Below, in pieces: positions 24,001 through 37,400 of a DNA stretch of 64,000 nucleotides (its first letter is position 1; every line of letters begins with the position of its first letter). The stretch lies in assembly GCA_021234535.1 (NCBI GenBank), contig CM037837.1:682001-746000 (forward strand), written 5' to 3'. The stretch is from Stichopus chloronotus (lineage: Eukaryota > Echinodermata > Holothuroidea > Aspidochirotida > Stichopodidae). The position numbers and the translations under genes were made by a program. The notes under the pieces were generated by a model. The model was given only the letters and a program-made list of their open reading frames with translations. It did not search any database and was not told the DNA's origin.

Positions 24001-27000
24001 AATAAATGGGAAAACCACTGAATAAATGATGAAGAAAAAGGTAAATTGATATCTGCGATGTTCCAAGAAATCAACCTATATCGGATTCAATGGGGATGTA
24101 GACCGCACAGCGTGTTGCATTCGTAACACCAACGTTCGCGAACTATCCCTTGGATCCTGACGCAGTCCACGAATGAGAATTGGCTGCATATGGATTATAC
24201 GCTTTCTAAATTGATGTATGCCGACGTAATCAAGTACACACTCAGTTGCATCACCGATGAGACGAATCTCAAATTATTCGCAGGTGTTTCGGCATGCACG
24301 TTCCATACCGTCGGTATATGTACATATACATAACACCTGCTGGTGGGGTTAATGGGATATTGAAAGGCCATACATGGAGTTTCTAAATCTGTAAATAGGC
24401 ACGATACGCTTAAAATAATTTGTGTTATGTGATTTGTAATCACGGAATTTGAGTTCGTACTTACAACCACCTAAGGAAAATCACGGTATTTGTCCTTTCT
24501 CCAAGTTAAAACACGAAAAACAAAGCCAGGGAGGGCCACTTTCTGTCAAATTTGTCGCAGAGGATAAATCATTCCCCACCACGTGCTAGACCTTCTCCAA
24601 GAGGGAAACCTGAATTTTCCGATTTTTTTATTTGTGTGTGTGCCAGTGAGCATCACTGCATCAGGGAACTTTCTACATCCTGCAAGGAAAGTTCCAAACA
24701 TGTGACTTACGCGCAATTAGTGGAGTAGGTATGATATTTTCCAGATGGGGGACGTCAAAACTCCCCTAACTTCTCAAGGTGACATGAGTGTCAGCTTCAT
24801 TTTGACAGTGGAGTGACATCAGTGCAGGGGGGGGGGGAGTGGCAGGGGAGGGGGAGTGGCAGGGAGCGTACGTTGGTCTGTATCGGTATGGTAATAGAGT
24901 GGAATTGAGGGGTCCCCCACCTTGGCAATTCTTTGCTTATGTAAGGTGGACTTGCTGCACAATGGCGCTAAATTTAAAGCAAGATTTGAACTGATGAATA
25001 TTCAGGTTTCTTATTTCTTCATCCTCATCTTGATTGGTGAAATAAAGTAGATCGTTACGTGGGGAATCTGGCGCCTTTCCAGGATTTACAGCATGTGGTG
25101 GGATGAAACACGGGCCGAGTTGGATTATCTATAAGCGGACCGCCACATTATAAAGCCAAATAGCCAACCTCTGGAGAAAGGCCGAAATTGAGAAATCTTA
25201 AAAGCCCAATCTGTCATACCGTATAATTGTTGATGCCAGGTGGGAAGCAGTCCTCCGCCAGCCAGATGGGAAGTTGACGGAATGTTTGGTGCGGAAGCAG
25301 TGCTGTGCTATCCCCTAACCACCACCCTGCTGTTGTCCCAGCATTTTGAAACTGGGTACGATCGAATCTTAACATCGACTTCTCAGTAAGCTATTGTGCC
25401 ATGACAACCGTATCTCACATAGCATTGATATTGTCAATTCCATCCAATATAGGCTATGTATAGATCAACAGTTACGTTTTAAATGACATGCATTATACAG
25501 GGCAGTAGCTTTATCTAACCCTGTCTTACGACCAAGCAACCCCCATCTCCACCCCAAGGGGGTTGCTCTAGCACACATCAGAGGCCACTATGTTAGTACA
25601 TACCATTGACTCGGAGATTCATGATCATGAAATTACAGCGCGTTTGAGGGAGAATTGGCGGCGGAGGGGTGTCATGACTACCGTACAATATGATAAAAGC
25701 TTATCTCTTATCTGTACCCATACACGTCAAACCGCCACCTGCCACCGTTATACAGACTGCCATATCATTTCAAACAAAAAGCCCAATTTTGTTGAGAGTT
25801 TGAACCGTCACACTACTGTGGAAAGTGATATTTGTTGTCAGGTCGACTCCCAACTTGTATGCACTTAGGATTTCTGATGTCACAATGGATCATTGGGAAT
25901 AAAGAAGGGGGTGATCTTGGTCGTGCCAAGCAGAGAGTAGCCTTGCGTTTGCTTTACCTTAAATAGCGTCCAAAAGTGGCTACATCTTTAACAAAGTCCC
26001 CGACATGCCGGAACTGCCATTCTACAGTGGAGTAGAATACCCGAGGCTTCTCCGTCTATCCCCTCACTCGCAGTTCCTAAGGATGGGATGTTGCAACAAA
26101 CTTAGTAAATTACAAAAGTTAAGTGTAGTATATACTGTGCCATTAAAGGGGATACTTCCAAAAAATACTGCCACCAAAAGAGATGTCTCACCGCCATCCA
26201 CAATCTGTGAATATCTAGAACCCTCAGAGAGAAGCGACATCAACCAAAAGCAGTATGGGCAGAATGGCAATTACAACAGCTCTGCAAGTGGTTACGACAT
26301 CCACGCCTAAACCTTACCATAAAATGATATTCCATGACAGCACACATTAGTTGAACCTCCCATATTGCATTCATACACCACCATCATGTGGGAAATAATG
26401 TTGGAAAATCTTTGACAGACTTTGGGGTAAAATATGTCTATATTTGGTGTGTCACATGCTGGGACTATTTTGGGCACCTTCCCCGCTGTTTGACCCACAA
26501 CTTGTAAACTGAGCCATCCCATCCCTGTTTAGGCAATAAATTAATGAGTTTCTGTCAAAATAGCATACTGCATAAGAAATATAATTACGATGCAAATAAA
26601 GAAGCTTTTGCTGGCACATGAATGGCATTGACATGACAACAACACTGGTGAGAAACAAAAGAGGGAAGAATCTTCGCTTGTAATGTACATAAAAATGTAT
26701 TGATAAAATGTACATTATATACAAGGTTACAAAAGAAAAAACTTCAAAAATGAACGAGTTTTGTTCATGAAATGAGCCTCGTATTTCAACAACTAAGCAC
26801 TTCAAGTTACCGCAACATGTGTTACCATAGGACAAGTTAGACAACTACATGTCAACTGACACTTGAATGATGTTGGTACCACCAATTCCTCTGATATTAA
26901 CAAAGTGATTTTTGCAGTTTCTCTGTAGTTCTTATACCGACGCAGACCTGACAACATAAATTAAGAAACGTCTTGAGGCTACTAAGTCACAAACGAGTGA

Positions 27001-27485
27001 AGACCTTTCAAAGATCTGCCATATTGGCATCAAATTATAGCAGCTGTGTGTTCACTGGGTGATACAAGCGACATTTTCGAGTCAAGCCTTTCATGGATGA
27101 TCCAGTTTTCACGAGTGTAGCATGCTAGCTTTGATACCAATAGAACAGAGCTTTAATTTCTACAATTCTTGACAGTTACTCTCAAAAGTGGATCAAACCT
27201 GATTCTGGCACATTGACAAGACCCATGGTTAGCAAAATAAATAATATAATTGCACAAAAAAAGTCATCATATTTTTAGGGTAAAACATGTCAAGGAAAGT
27301 TTAATTCAAGTAAAGCTACATGACAGTAAACATACAAGATGGTACCAAGAACAAGAAACCAGAGAAACTTGACTACCTACACTGGGTCAGGGGGACTTTT
27401 AGAAAAAGAAAAGAGGTTCTTGAAAAATCTGAATAAGAGAGAGGGCAGGAGGAAGATGGCCAACAGGTGAGTGAAAACCAAGAGA

Positions 27486-27491
27486 TTTATT
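27486..27491 (-). promoter_or_regulatory. candidate MORC2 polyadenylation signal
   Basis: The minus strand reads AATAAA about 870 bases after the MORC2 stop codon. Other hexamers exist nearby, so this is only one possibility. Confidence 0.25.
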
Positions 27492-28357
27492 CAAGGTACA
27501 TTGTAACAGATTATTTGGACTGAACGGCAGCATGATGAGCGGCTTATGTTACGACAATGATCAGTGTCCCCTTAAAAAAAAAAAACAAAAAGGGGGACAA
27601 ATCACATGGATCATACTTTTGACCGTTTACTGCGTGTCGAGAGAAACACATAATTAACAATGTAAATGATGGAAACCACTAAAGCATATTGACTGTAACT
27701 ATAAAAAGTTGAAAATGATACACAGAAAATAAACATAAATTTAATGCCCTTCAATAATCTGGTGGATAGGTAAAGACGTAGAAATTAAAACCCTGAACAC
27801 TCCTTTCCTTTGCCTTTCCTTGTGTTCCTTCTGCGATCTATAATGCAGTTCCCCCCCCCCCCCCCCTCCTCCCGCCATCCCTCGGTATTAACTGTACAAG
27901 TCATTTTACAAGGTAAGCACCCACGGACAGACTATTTGAAGCACCTTTCCAAAACAGCAGCATATTATACACTTTACTTACCAGAATATGACTTTTGAGT
28001 TAATTTGGTTACATAATAAGCTAATTTGACATTGAGAATCATGCTCTCTTCCCAGAGAATACATTAATTTACATGGCAGATAAATTTTAGCCCTACAACA
28101 AAAGGGAAGCAATACTAACACAAGCCTTCAGTGAGTCTCAACCATTTGCATGATGTCTATTAGAGGGTGGACCACCAACATAGCCATATAGTTGCAATAA
28201 CCAAACCAGCAGCAGTATCTGTGTCTCTCTTCTTTCAATACCCCCCCGACATCTGACCTCACGTTCTTTTAGGTCACAGGATTGAGTCTCTTGTCTACCT
28301 CAAAAGATGACTTGGAACTTCCATTCAGAACCTTCTCCTTAATCAGCTCTTTGCTTT

Positions 28358-28447
28358 TCACTGAGAGCTCTGTGTTGCCTCTTTCAGGCAGACGGCCAGA
28401 ATTTCGTCTACTTCGTCCCCTTCTTGGTTCTCGGGTAAGAGATCCTC
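28358..28447 (-). CDS. MORC2: MORC2 exon 28 (terminal)
   Basis: Thirty codons including the TGA stop at 28358-28360. It encodes [20 protein letters not shown] and nine further residues, resembling the acidic human C-terminus. A longer overlapping frame ending at 28269 is out of phase. Confidence 0.85.
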   Translation of the reverse strand, partial: EDLLPENQEGDEVDEILAVCLKEATQSSQ

Positions 28448-31400
28448 CTAAATCAAGGGGAAAGGATTGCAAGCGAAAAAACTGACTATTATTATTACGT
28501 TTCTCTCGAAGCATGATTTGAAGTATGTTCATGTGTACATAGAGCGGGTAGTGAGCACGCTTTGCACCATTTTCTGAGGGTAGGAAGCTTGCAAGCAACT
28601 TACAGAAATGGGGGACGGGGTAAGGCGATAAGTGAGAATTACCTTTCTTGAAAGTACCAATTCTTCTTCCAAAAGGACAAATTGAGGCAAAATGCACTTT
28701 GAGATGAGACACATAGAATGTACGTCTGACACTAAATCTTGGTGTGATGCTGCTGTGTGGTCATTACACACAACTGGTGAATTCTTCAGTGCAGTAAGTG
28801 TTCCCCACTGTGCACTCATGATACCAGTGTGGCAACACATACTTGACATAGATTCTACAGTGACATCCTAGATTACAGAGAGTGAACCTTTGTTCAGTCA
28901 GTCTTAAAGTTTCATCTTACAACTTATTCAACAACACCAATAAATCTCTACTCTGTTTGAAACATTTATGTTATGGCTTTGTGCACCAGACAAGTATGTG
29001 TAATCTCTAGTGATATCTTTAATTCAACTGCAATGTGCAATCAAATTGTAATTAGCACATACTAATGGTTTAAAAGAACCAACAGTGCTATCCGTAAAGA
29101 CTCATCAGCCCTGACCATCCCCTCCCCCTTCCCCCCCCCAAAAAAAAACAAACACACAAAACAACTCTATCACTGCTTTCCCATAGAGTTCATATAGGGC
29201 CAACCCGCACAGTTGTCACTTTCACAAACCCAAATGTTTTCACCTATGATTAGTTCAGTTTTATCTGCCAACATAAAACAAACCTCCTGCTTTACAATCC
29301 CATACTGACTGGTGAATATTGTGAGGGGGGGGGGGGGTAGCAGCACCTTCAGAGAGACCTATGAGGCAAATAGACAAGATGCTCCGAAGACGAGAGCCTC
29401 ACCTGTGTGTCTGTCATGGTCTTCAGTAGTTGTGCCACCATCCGTCTAACGTTGTGTAACTTTTCCTCCATTTCTTTAGCTTCCTGTTCTTTGTTCTCTG
29501 CTCTTGTGTGATAGCCACCAACAAGCTAACAACGAAATCAACACCAATGCTATACGTTACCGATGATTCAGAACAATTGAAAATGTGAGAGATGACACTC
29601 ATGCATTGTCATTCTATGGTACAATCCACCCTTGTCCCCCCCCCCCCCTCTTTCCACCACTACCATCGGCCTCATTTACATACATTCTAGTTACCTAAAA
29701 TCTATCACACTCTCTGGCTTATAATTCACTTCAGTCTCTGCTTTCTGCCAAGATTTACTCATTACTATTGGTTTTTCATGCGGTCACAGTTTCCTGTCTC
29801 ATTTACTTTCTCCAGGTGAGAGAACCTCCTCATGAACAACATGCTTTTGAAGTTGATCCACAAAAGCACTTCATATTACGTATTTATGGGCAAAAAAAAT
29901 TAGGTTTCATGCAAGATTAAGTAACCATGTTGTAGAGAACACGCACAGTCTTAAGTCCATGGTGAACAAACAGTGGCTCTGTTACCGAATAATCAGGCAA
30001 ATTTCATCATGATTGCACGAGATGACATGTCTCCCAGGTTTACTTCACTTCTACTGATAGTTTGGTCCAGACACTGATTTTCACAAAGAGAATTTCTGGG
30101 ATCGTTGAGCCAACTTAAACGTTCGTAAAAAAAAAAATGTCAGCATTTAACAGCACTAAGTCTCACCTCTCGCAAGTTTTTCTCATAGTGTTCAAACACT
30201 CCATTTAGGTCAAAGGTGACTAGTTCCTCTGGTGTCAACTTTCCAACTTGGGTTTTTGTCATGTGCCAGGATGGAGGAAGAAAGTACCTCAAACATTTCC
30301 TGATGAAGAAAAGGTTTCATGGGAGGAAAACTGATTATCTTTCAGCCAAAAAAAAGTCAATAAATTCAAATACAAGAAATACCACAGGAGACAGAAATCT
30401 CAGGTGAAAAAAAAAAAGAAGAAAAAATAAGTCCCTGTTGGTTTATTTGACAGGAGTGATTTTCTGTATCTGCATAAGGCTGTGCAGCATACCTTGTTTA
30501 ATAACTAAACGGAAGAGATACGACCAGCAGTGTATTCACAATGTAAGCTGCTGCTAGTCTACTTTGGTGACTGACACCAATTGCTACATTCTGTGAGCAG
30601 TTATCCCTTAAGATAAATGTTTTGAAATTTGACCCTCCAGTTACCTATGGGAAACACCAAAATAAATGTTTTGGTACAAATTATAGTACCATTTTCCTAT
30701 AAAAATTTCCATCAAAGCTATCAAACAACAATTGATAACCTGGCCTATGATTCTTCAATAGCTATATTAATATACCTAGATTTTTACTTTGCATGTTATG
30801 AACATTCAGATATGTACAAATATCTGTACCACACCTTGCCTCTATTGGAACAATTTGATGTCCCATCCAAACGTCTGGTTGGGAGAAACTTAGAATCATA
30901 TGGATTGTTTCACTCTCTTACCTGTACCCTTCACAGAGGCTGCTCAATGTGTTTGTATTCTTCTCTGTCTCTCTGTTTAATGCTGCTATCCTCTCTCTGT
31001 TTTTGCCTTGCTCTTCAAGCAGTTCCTTGTTCTCTTTCTCCAGTTCCTCTATTCTGGCTTTCATTTCCTGGTCCTTTTGGAGGTGCTCCTCCCCATCCCT
31101 GGCTTGGTCCATCACCTCCTTCTGCTCCTCCTCCACATTCCCTTCAATCTGCAACTTTGGTTCATTATTCTCTTTGATGGTAGCAGTCCTTTCAGAGGTG
31201 GCAGGTATCTCTCTCTGCATGGGTTTGATACTCTCTGTGGGTTTGGCTTTGTTGTTGATCTTCTGATCAGCAGACGTCTGGCTGAGGGTGGCAGAAGTTT
31301 GGCTCAGGGAGGCAGAGTTTTCACTGAGGGAGGCAGAGCTTTGGCTGAGAGAAGCAGAGGTTTGGCTGAGAGAGGCAGGCGTAGAGTCTGCTGTTTCCTC

Positions 31401-34400
31401 CAAGGATACAGCAGATTCCTCATCTGCTGTCGCAGGATGCAGCGCCGCCGCTGCACTTTCATTCTTCTTCCTGACACCCTCCTCTAAGATATCAATAGGT
31501 AGACCCTCAACTTCAGGCTCCTAAACGTGCACAACAACAAAATGGTAAACTGATATCAACATACGTGAACTCAGAATACATGACAATGAAGAATTAATTA
31601 CAAAGACTACATAGGAAAGTAACATTAAGAGGAATATTTCTATACTTTGACTTTTAGCTATTTAAATGATGGCACAAACACAAAAAGTTAAGATGCTAAT
31701 GCTTTTATTTGACAAGAACTACACCTCAATGACAATGTATGATAAAATCACATAAAGTACAAGATAAACCTGCAGTCAAAAGTCTTCCCCCCCCCCCCTT
31801 ATTTGGCACAATTCAAATGGGCTCAGACACCAGTGGCTTGAACAAAGTTCATGGCATGGATCATGGGTTTGCATTTTTAATGTTGTGACTCACCTTAGGG
31901 GGTAACCTAAGTTCCTTGCTATCGTTGTCATACCTGTGTAAATGAAAAAAAAAAAACAAACAAATCAATAAAATGTGCGATTCACCATCTTGAGGTCATG
32001 ACTGATCAATGTACCATAAAAACTAACATAGTCTACTGGTAATTCTACTAAGTACACATCAGCAAGACTATACAGTGAAAGCTTTCATACACATTAAGTG
32101 TGCTTAAAAAAAACACTGAAGTATACGTGACGCAGAACAGTTAGACGAAAGTAACAGCTTCATCCATATTTATATGTACATGTGTCCCCGATGGGATGTA
32201 ATCAACTGCCAAAACATAAACTGTAGAAAATGGGACCAACACCACTATTTTACGTTCAACATGTTCATGGTATGTGTCAGTAATTGAGATCTATTAACGA
32301 GTATAAAAATTTTGTCTTACAATTTTTAGATTCCTTTTCACAGATTGTAACACCTTTTGTAACTGCTAATGCCACATTGCCTATGGATACTGCAAATGCT
32401 ACATGCATGTTGAGAAGAACAAATGAACAAAATGCAATTGGCATTTCTCCTCACTTCACTCTGAAATTGACTGAATTCTACAATTCTTGACACTACTTTT
32501 CATCCTGTGAATCCCTTCTATCACGGTTCATCAAAAACTGAACATGACAATAAGATGAAATAAATACAGAACTGATGTTATGCAGCAGAGACAACACCCA
32601 CATCTTCAGCGTCATTACCATTTGTCAAACCTATCTTGTTTATTCCTGTCAAACTTGACTCTCCATCTCTCTCCGACTGCCCCCGTCTTCTTCTTCACTC
32701 TGACCACTACACCTGGGTTCCACCGTCCGTTTATGTAAGCTTCGACTTTCTCGCCGAACACTGCAAAGGAGGTCATCAAAATGGATAGGATGTGAAGTGC
32801 CAAGCAAATGGTTCCCTTGAAAGATAATCGACAGTTTTGACGAGAAGGTAGCTGACTTCCAGACTTTCTTGAAACCCAGTATTTTATTGCTTAAATAGCT
32901 CTTGCATATCATGTAAAAATAGATGCAAATTTAGAAAGTTTTTGTTTTGGCTGTACTTACTATCAATGCCAGTCTCTGCAGTTTGGTCTGATTGCTCTGC
33001 CTCTAACATTGTTTCTACTGTCTCTTGAGGGCCTTGCTCTGACGAGGATGACTCTTGGGATGTTCTTTCTTGCACTACGGCAGCCCCTTTCACTGGTTCT
33101 GGCAATTTCTCTTCTTGCAACGGTTTCTCCACCTCTGCCTGTAAAGAGAAAACACAAGGTGGAAGAGTAAATACACAACAAACGGAGGTTTGTTATATCT
33201 AGAAGTAGACAATAAAGAGTGTGTCTCTGTATGAAGTGGTAGAGCGTGGTAGAGTTTGGGGCACAGTGTGGTACATAGTGTCAGTGTTTGGCAGCAGGGG
33301 GAGGCAGAGAGGTGAAAAAATAAATTTGACGGACAATAAAGTGACTGACCTCACTGGAACTGACTTCCATGGTTTCCACCGCAGAGGGAGACAACTTTTG
33401 CTTCTTGGCAGCCTTTGATACTTGGGCAGTGGCTCTGACTGCAGCAGCCCTCTGATGAAGACAAAAGAAGAAACTTTCAATCTATGACAAGTGGAGGCGG
33501 TTACAGAATATCGAGTGGCAAGATACACCCTATGTGACATTAGCATGTCGACTTGAATCAAGTTTCTCTCACCTTCACCGGCGGCGATGGGGCTGCAGGC
33601 CTCTTGGGAGACGGTGAAGGAGATGCAGCTTTCTGAATCACTGGAGATGCTTTACCAACTGGTTTGGTCTGTTGGTGAAATAAAATGAAACAGAAATTTC
33701 ACAAAACTGACACTGAAAAACGGAGAGAACAAAACTAAGCTGTAGCGTCCTGCAACATCTATTCAAACATGTTGGAAGACAAATACACATGAACAGGGAC
33801 CAGAAAGGGTAGGAGAAATAAGGAGGGTAGGAGAAAGAGGGAGGGTATGAGTATGTAACAGAAAGTTGATGAATCGTTGAGTCAAAGAAAACCAAATCAT
33901 TATGCAGAAGTATACAAAATGTACCAACATTAAAAGAACAACAGTGGATGGCACGACAGCAAGACAAGTAATTAGTCTAATACAGGAATGGTTCCATCAA
34001 CTTAAAGGTCAACAATATGTCTTGGTTCATTAATTGGCTAAATGTGATAGAGTTTTGAAAAGCTCTCAGTTACAGATACTGTACACTTAAAGGACATAAA
34101 GTGCTGTACTGGTTTTCCACAGAGCCTCTTCTCAATACCAACAAGATCAAAATGATTTGGCAATTCTTTACACAAGGTAAACAAAAAAGGTTATATTTTA
34201 CTTACTGCTTTAAGAACAGGTTTGGCCTTTCCTACTGGTTTAGTTTTAGCCACAGGCTTTGGTGGAGGTGATCTTTGAATCTGATTCAAATAAAAATAAA
34301 AGCAACAATAACAAGAGCACTTTCCACATACTTCATGCCATCTTTATGTATGTTTCTTTGATGCAGGTGCTAGTTATTTGATCTGTGACAACACAACTCT

Positions 34401-37400
34401 CTCTCCCCCCATTTCCCCCACACAATTTCCCTCCAGGAAACTTCCCCTTGGACACCCCCCAAACAAATCCCAACCCAGCGAATTCCCCTTTGGACCACTC
34501 CCGGTGATAATTCCTTCAGGAAGAGAGTAACAGTGAAATGAAAGAGTTAGGAGAATTGTCAGGAGTGAATTGTCTGGGGTGGGGGGGAGGATTGTCTTGG
34601 CCCAATTTGATCAACTCTTTACTTCACCAATTTCAAGTCAGAACCTTAATATAGGTCTTTTTCCTTCACTAAGAAAATGAAATTATCTTCTACAAAGTCC
34701 TTGAGAATTCATTACATTCTTTATTTCACCAAAGCATGACTGCATGTGGTTTAAAACTTGGTTTTCTCTTCCATTTAAGCTTCAAATAATACAAGTAAAT
34801 CCAACTAGTTTTACTGCAACTCCTGCCCCTTCCTCACACACATGCACAAATAGACACAAATGCCCTTGACCCACAAACAATGACACTAATGTGCAAAGCC
34901 AATAGAATCTACTCACCTTGACAAGAGGACTCTTGGCGGGTCTCCGCATCTTCGATGACCTCCTTGGGGGCTCCGGAGAAGACGGAGGTGAAGGAGATGG
35001 AGATCGCCTCTTCTTTACTTTTTTGTCTTTCTTTGACTGGATTTAAGAAAAAGACACAAACTATAAAGAGATGTAATCGATACTTTAGCTATGTCTCATA
35101 CTGTTGGCAGTTACTTCATTGCAAAATGTATGTTCTTTGCACACGACAAAGACTAGGAAGTCTGAAAACAAACACCAAAATAATTATCCCAAATCCCCCC
35201 GACTCTCTCCCCCCCCCCCTTACGCACACCACAATATTCATCATCAAATTAATTTGTCGATCTCTTCCATTGCTACAGATCAGCAAAGGCACTCGCTTGC
35301 CATACAGCAAGTCAGCGCTTCAGCTTAATGTTGACGCCGACTGACACCAATCAGTACCACAGAGGCCTTCATGACCAGGTGATCTGTCTGTACAGTGCAT
35401 TATGTGTGAGTACAGCCTTCAACCACATTTTGCAAACATTTTCACAACTTTCTTGTACATTGTGGAGTTTGTACTACTAGTACATGATCCAGAGTAAAGG
35501 GACTGCAAGGCCCTTGCATATAGCAAATCAAGCTCCCCCATGCATTCAATGAACAAAATATTCTCTCATCTTTATACTTTAAGCTGCTATTGTTCGTCTG
35601 ATACAAATTTCTGGGATTTCTGTGATTCTCCTAAAATACAAATGTAAAACTTGAAGCCCCCCTGTACTGAAGGGAATCCAAGAGCGGTTGGGACGAGATT
35701 GCATAATTCCTACAAAATGTCTTTGCAATATTTCAAGAAGTTTAACTTACACTTTCTGGTTGCATCCTGCTAAGCATTTCTTGCTTTTTCCTTATTTCCT
35801 GCAACAAAAGTCAGCAAATACAAGAGTCATACACCTTGAGTGAATCGCACTTCAAGCGAATCAGTGAGTCACGACTTGAATTAATAACAGTTTGAGTAAA
35901 TCACAGGTTGAGATGAGCAGTGGATCACACCTTGAGTGCCATGTACTGTACCTTAGGTGTCCACACAATAGCTCCACACACTGTGTGCTGACTGAAAATG
36001 ACACACACGCAATTAAAATTTCTTCCATTACACATTCAAATCATCTTCACTTAAAGATGAAACTGGAGGCCCTTGGCCACCCAAGACATCAAAGCTGGCT
36101 GGAACAATTTTATTCAGTTTAGATACTCAGGCAATGTAAGGTGAGGGGATTTCTTACAGAGGCACATGGCTCTCTTACTTGCAAAGATTTAACCAAATCA
36201 ACAAATCACTGGCATGTTACTTTGGAATCAACTTTTCCACAGTGTTGGTAGAGTTAGTGGGAAGTTCCATTGTTAGAGTTTGCTAAGTATCCTAAAGGAA
36301 AGACCACAAATATATTCAACAAATGATTGTCACCATCCCAATATTTTCATTCTGATACTCAGAAAGGCGAGACTAGTCAGCTTGATATCTCAGCAAGGAA
36401 AAATGATCCGTAAAAGCTCCTGCTTTGATTCCAAAGTTTAGCAAATTACACTGCAAGCCATTTTCATCAACAATTCCACAAATCTGAAATGCTCCGTATT
36501 GACCAAAGGTATAGCATCCACAGTTTTTCATGCTACATTCCCCAACTGTAACTAAATGGCTGTGATGCATTTCAGTCAGGTGTTCACATAAAAAGTCATT
36601 CACAGAAGAAACAGGGAAGGCTACTTCCCAACCACAGGGGCGCATTAACCTATCAGACAAGTTTCCCAACTATGGCATAGTACAATTGGACCACCGACAG
36701 GCAGGGAAGTGGTCCAAAGATATTTCTACAAAAGCAACCAGATCTGATGCTGACACAGGAGGCTGTCAAAAAATGGACAAGAGCAGTGAAGTCCATAAGA
36801 ATCATAACTCACAGCTTCCAGCTTCTGTTTCTTTAGCTCATCAGATTTTGTTTCTTTCTTAAGTACTTTGCACGGAATGTTCATTTTCTGCTCTGGCACA
36901 CTGCAGCTGTTTAGGAACAGAGTTGAAAACCAAAAGATAAGAACAATGGATGTAGATTCAAGAAAGGAACCTCTTAACCATTTTAAACGTACACTTTAAC
37001 TTTCAGAAAAAGACTTCTCAAACATTTATCAGCTGAACACTCTTCTCTCGAAAGGCATATTTCATTGACAATTTGAAAGGGTTCATTAAATGAAAGAGAC
37101 TAATTTTTCAAATGCAGGCATTTCAAATCTCACGCCAACATCTTGTTCCTAGCTTAAAATATTGCTGTTTGAAGAAAGACTTCCATAGTTGAGAGGATCA
37201 CCATAAAAGTGGAAAATTATTGCACAAGGTCGTTCTTTTTCTTTGAAATTCAAGTCCCCATTTAACCTTGAAATTTGACACTAGTCAGATTGTAGGTTGG
37301 GTCTATTGCAGATTTACCTTAAAATATTGCACACATAAAGGTAACATCTCAATTACTGTAAACATGTTTTGTGAGACAGTCATGATTATCCTTGTACTTG

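Larger units (their letters stand above)
17700..28260. other. intergenic region without a supported gene
   Basis: No chain of exons with consistent phase was found on either strand. It holds poly-G/poly-C runs (20345-20358, 22495-22509, 27851-27866), a CCCCCT-rich run at about 23680-23718, TAGGCC-rich DNA near 19.7-19.9 kb and the inverted-motif cluster at 20.43-21.09 kb. A single minus-strand frame at about 22698-22763 (MLLNWNPLNTFEPIARL...) ends at a good GTATGT donor, but no partner exon was seen. The upper end probably contains the MORC2 3' UTR. Confidence 0.5.

Noticed and set aside
28269..28712. A 147-codon minus-strand frame over the MORC2 3' end
   Set aside because: Another frame of the same strand gives an in-phase exon 28 with sequence resembling the human C-terminus, so this frame is out of phase.
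31008..31524. Long plus-strand frames rich in Leu, Ser and Phe
   Set aside because: They are antisense to MORC2 exon 25, and their composition follows from the Glu/Lys coiled-coil coding strand.
36373..36669. A 98-codon Cys-containing frame on the minus strand inside MORC2
   Set aside because: It lies within an intron, has no convincing splice sites that keep phase, and resembles no domain I know.
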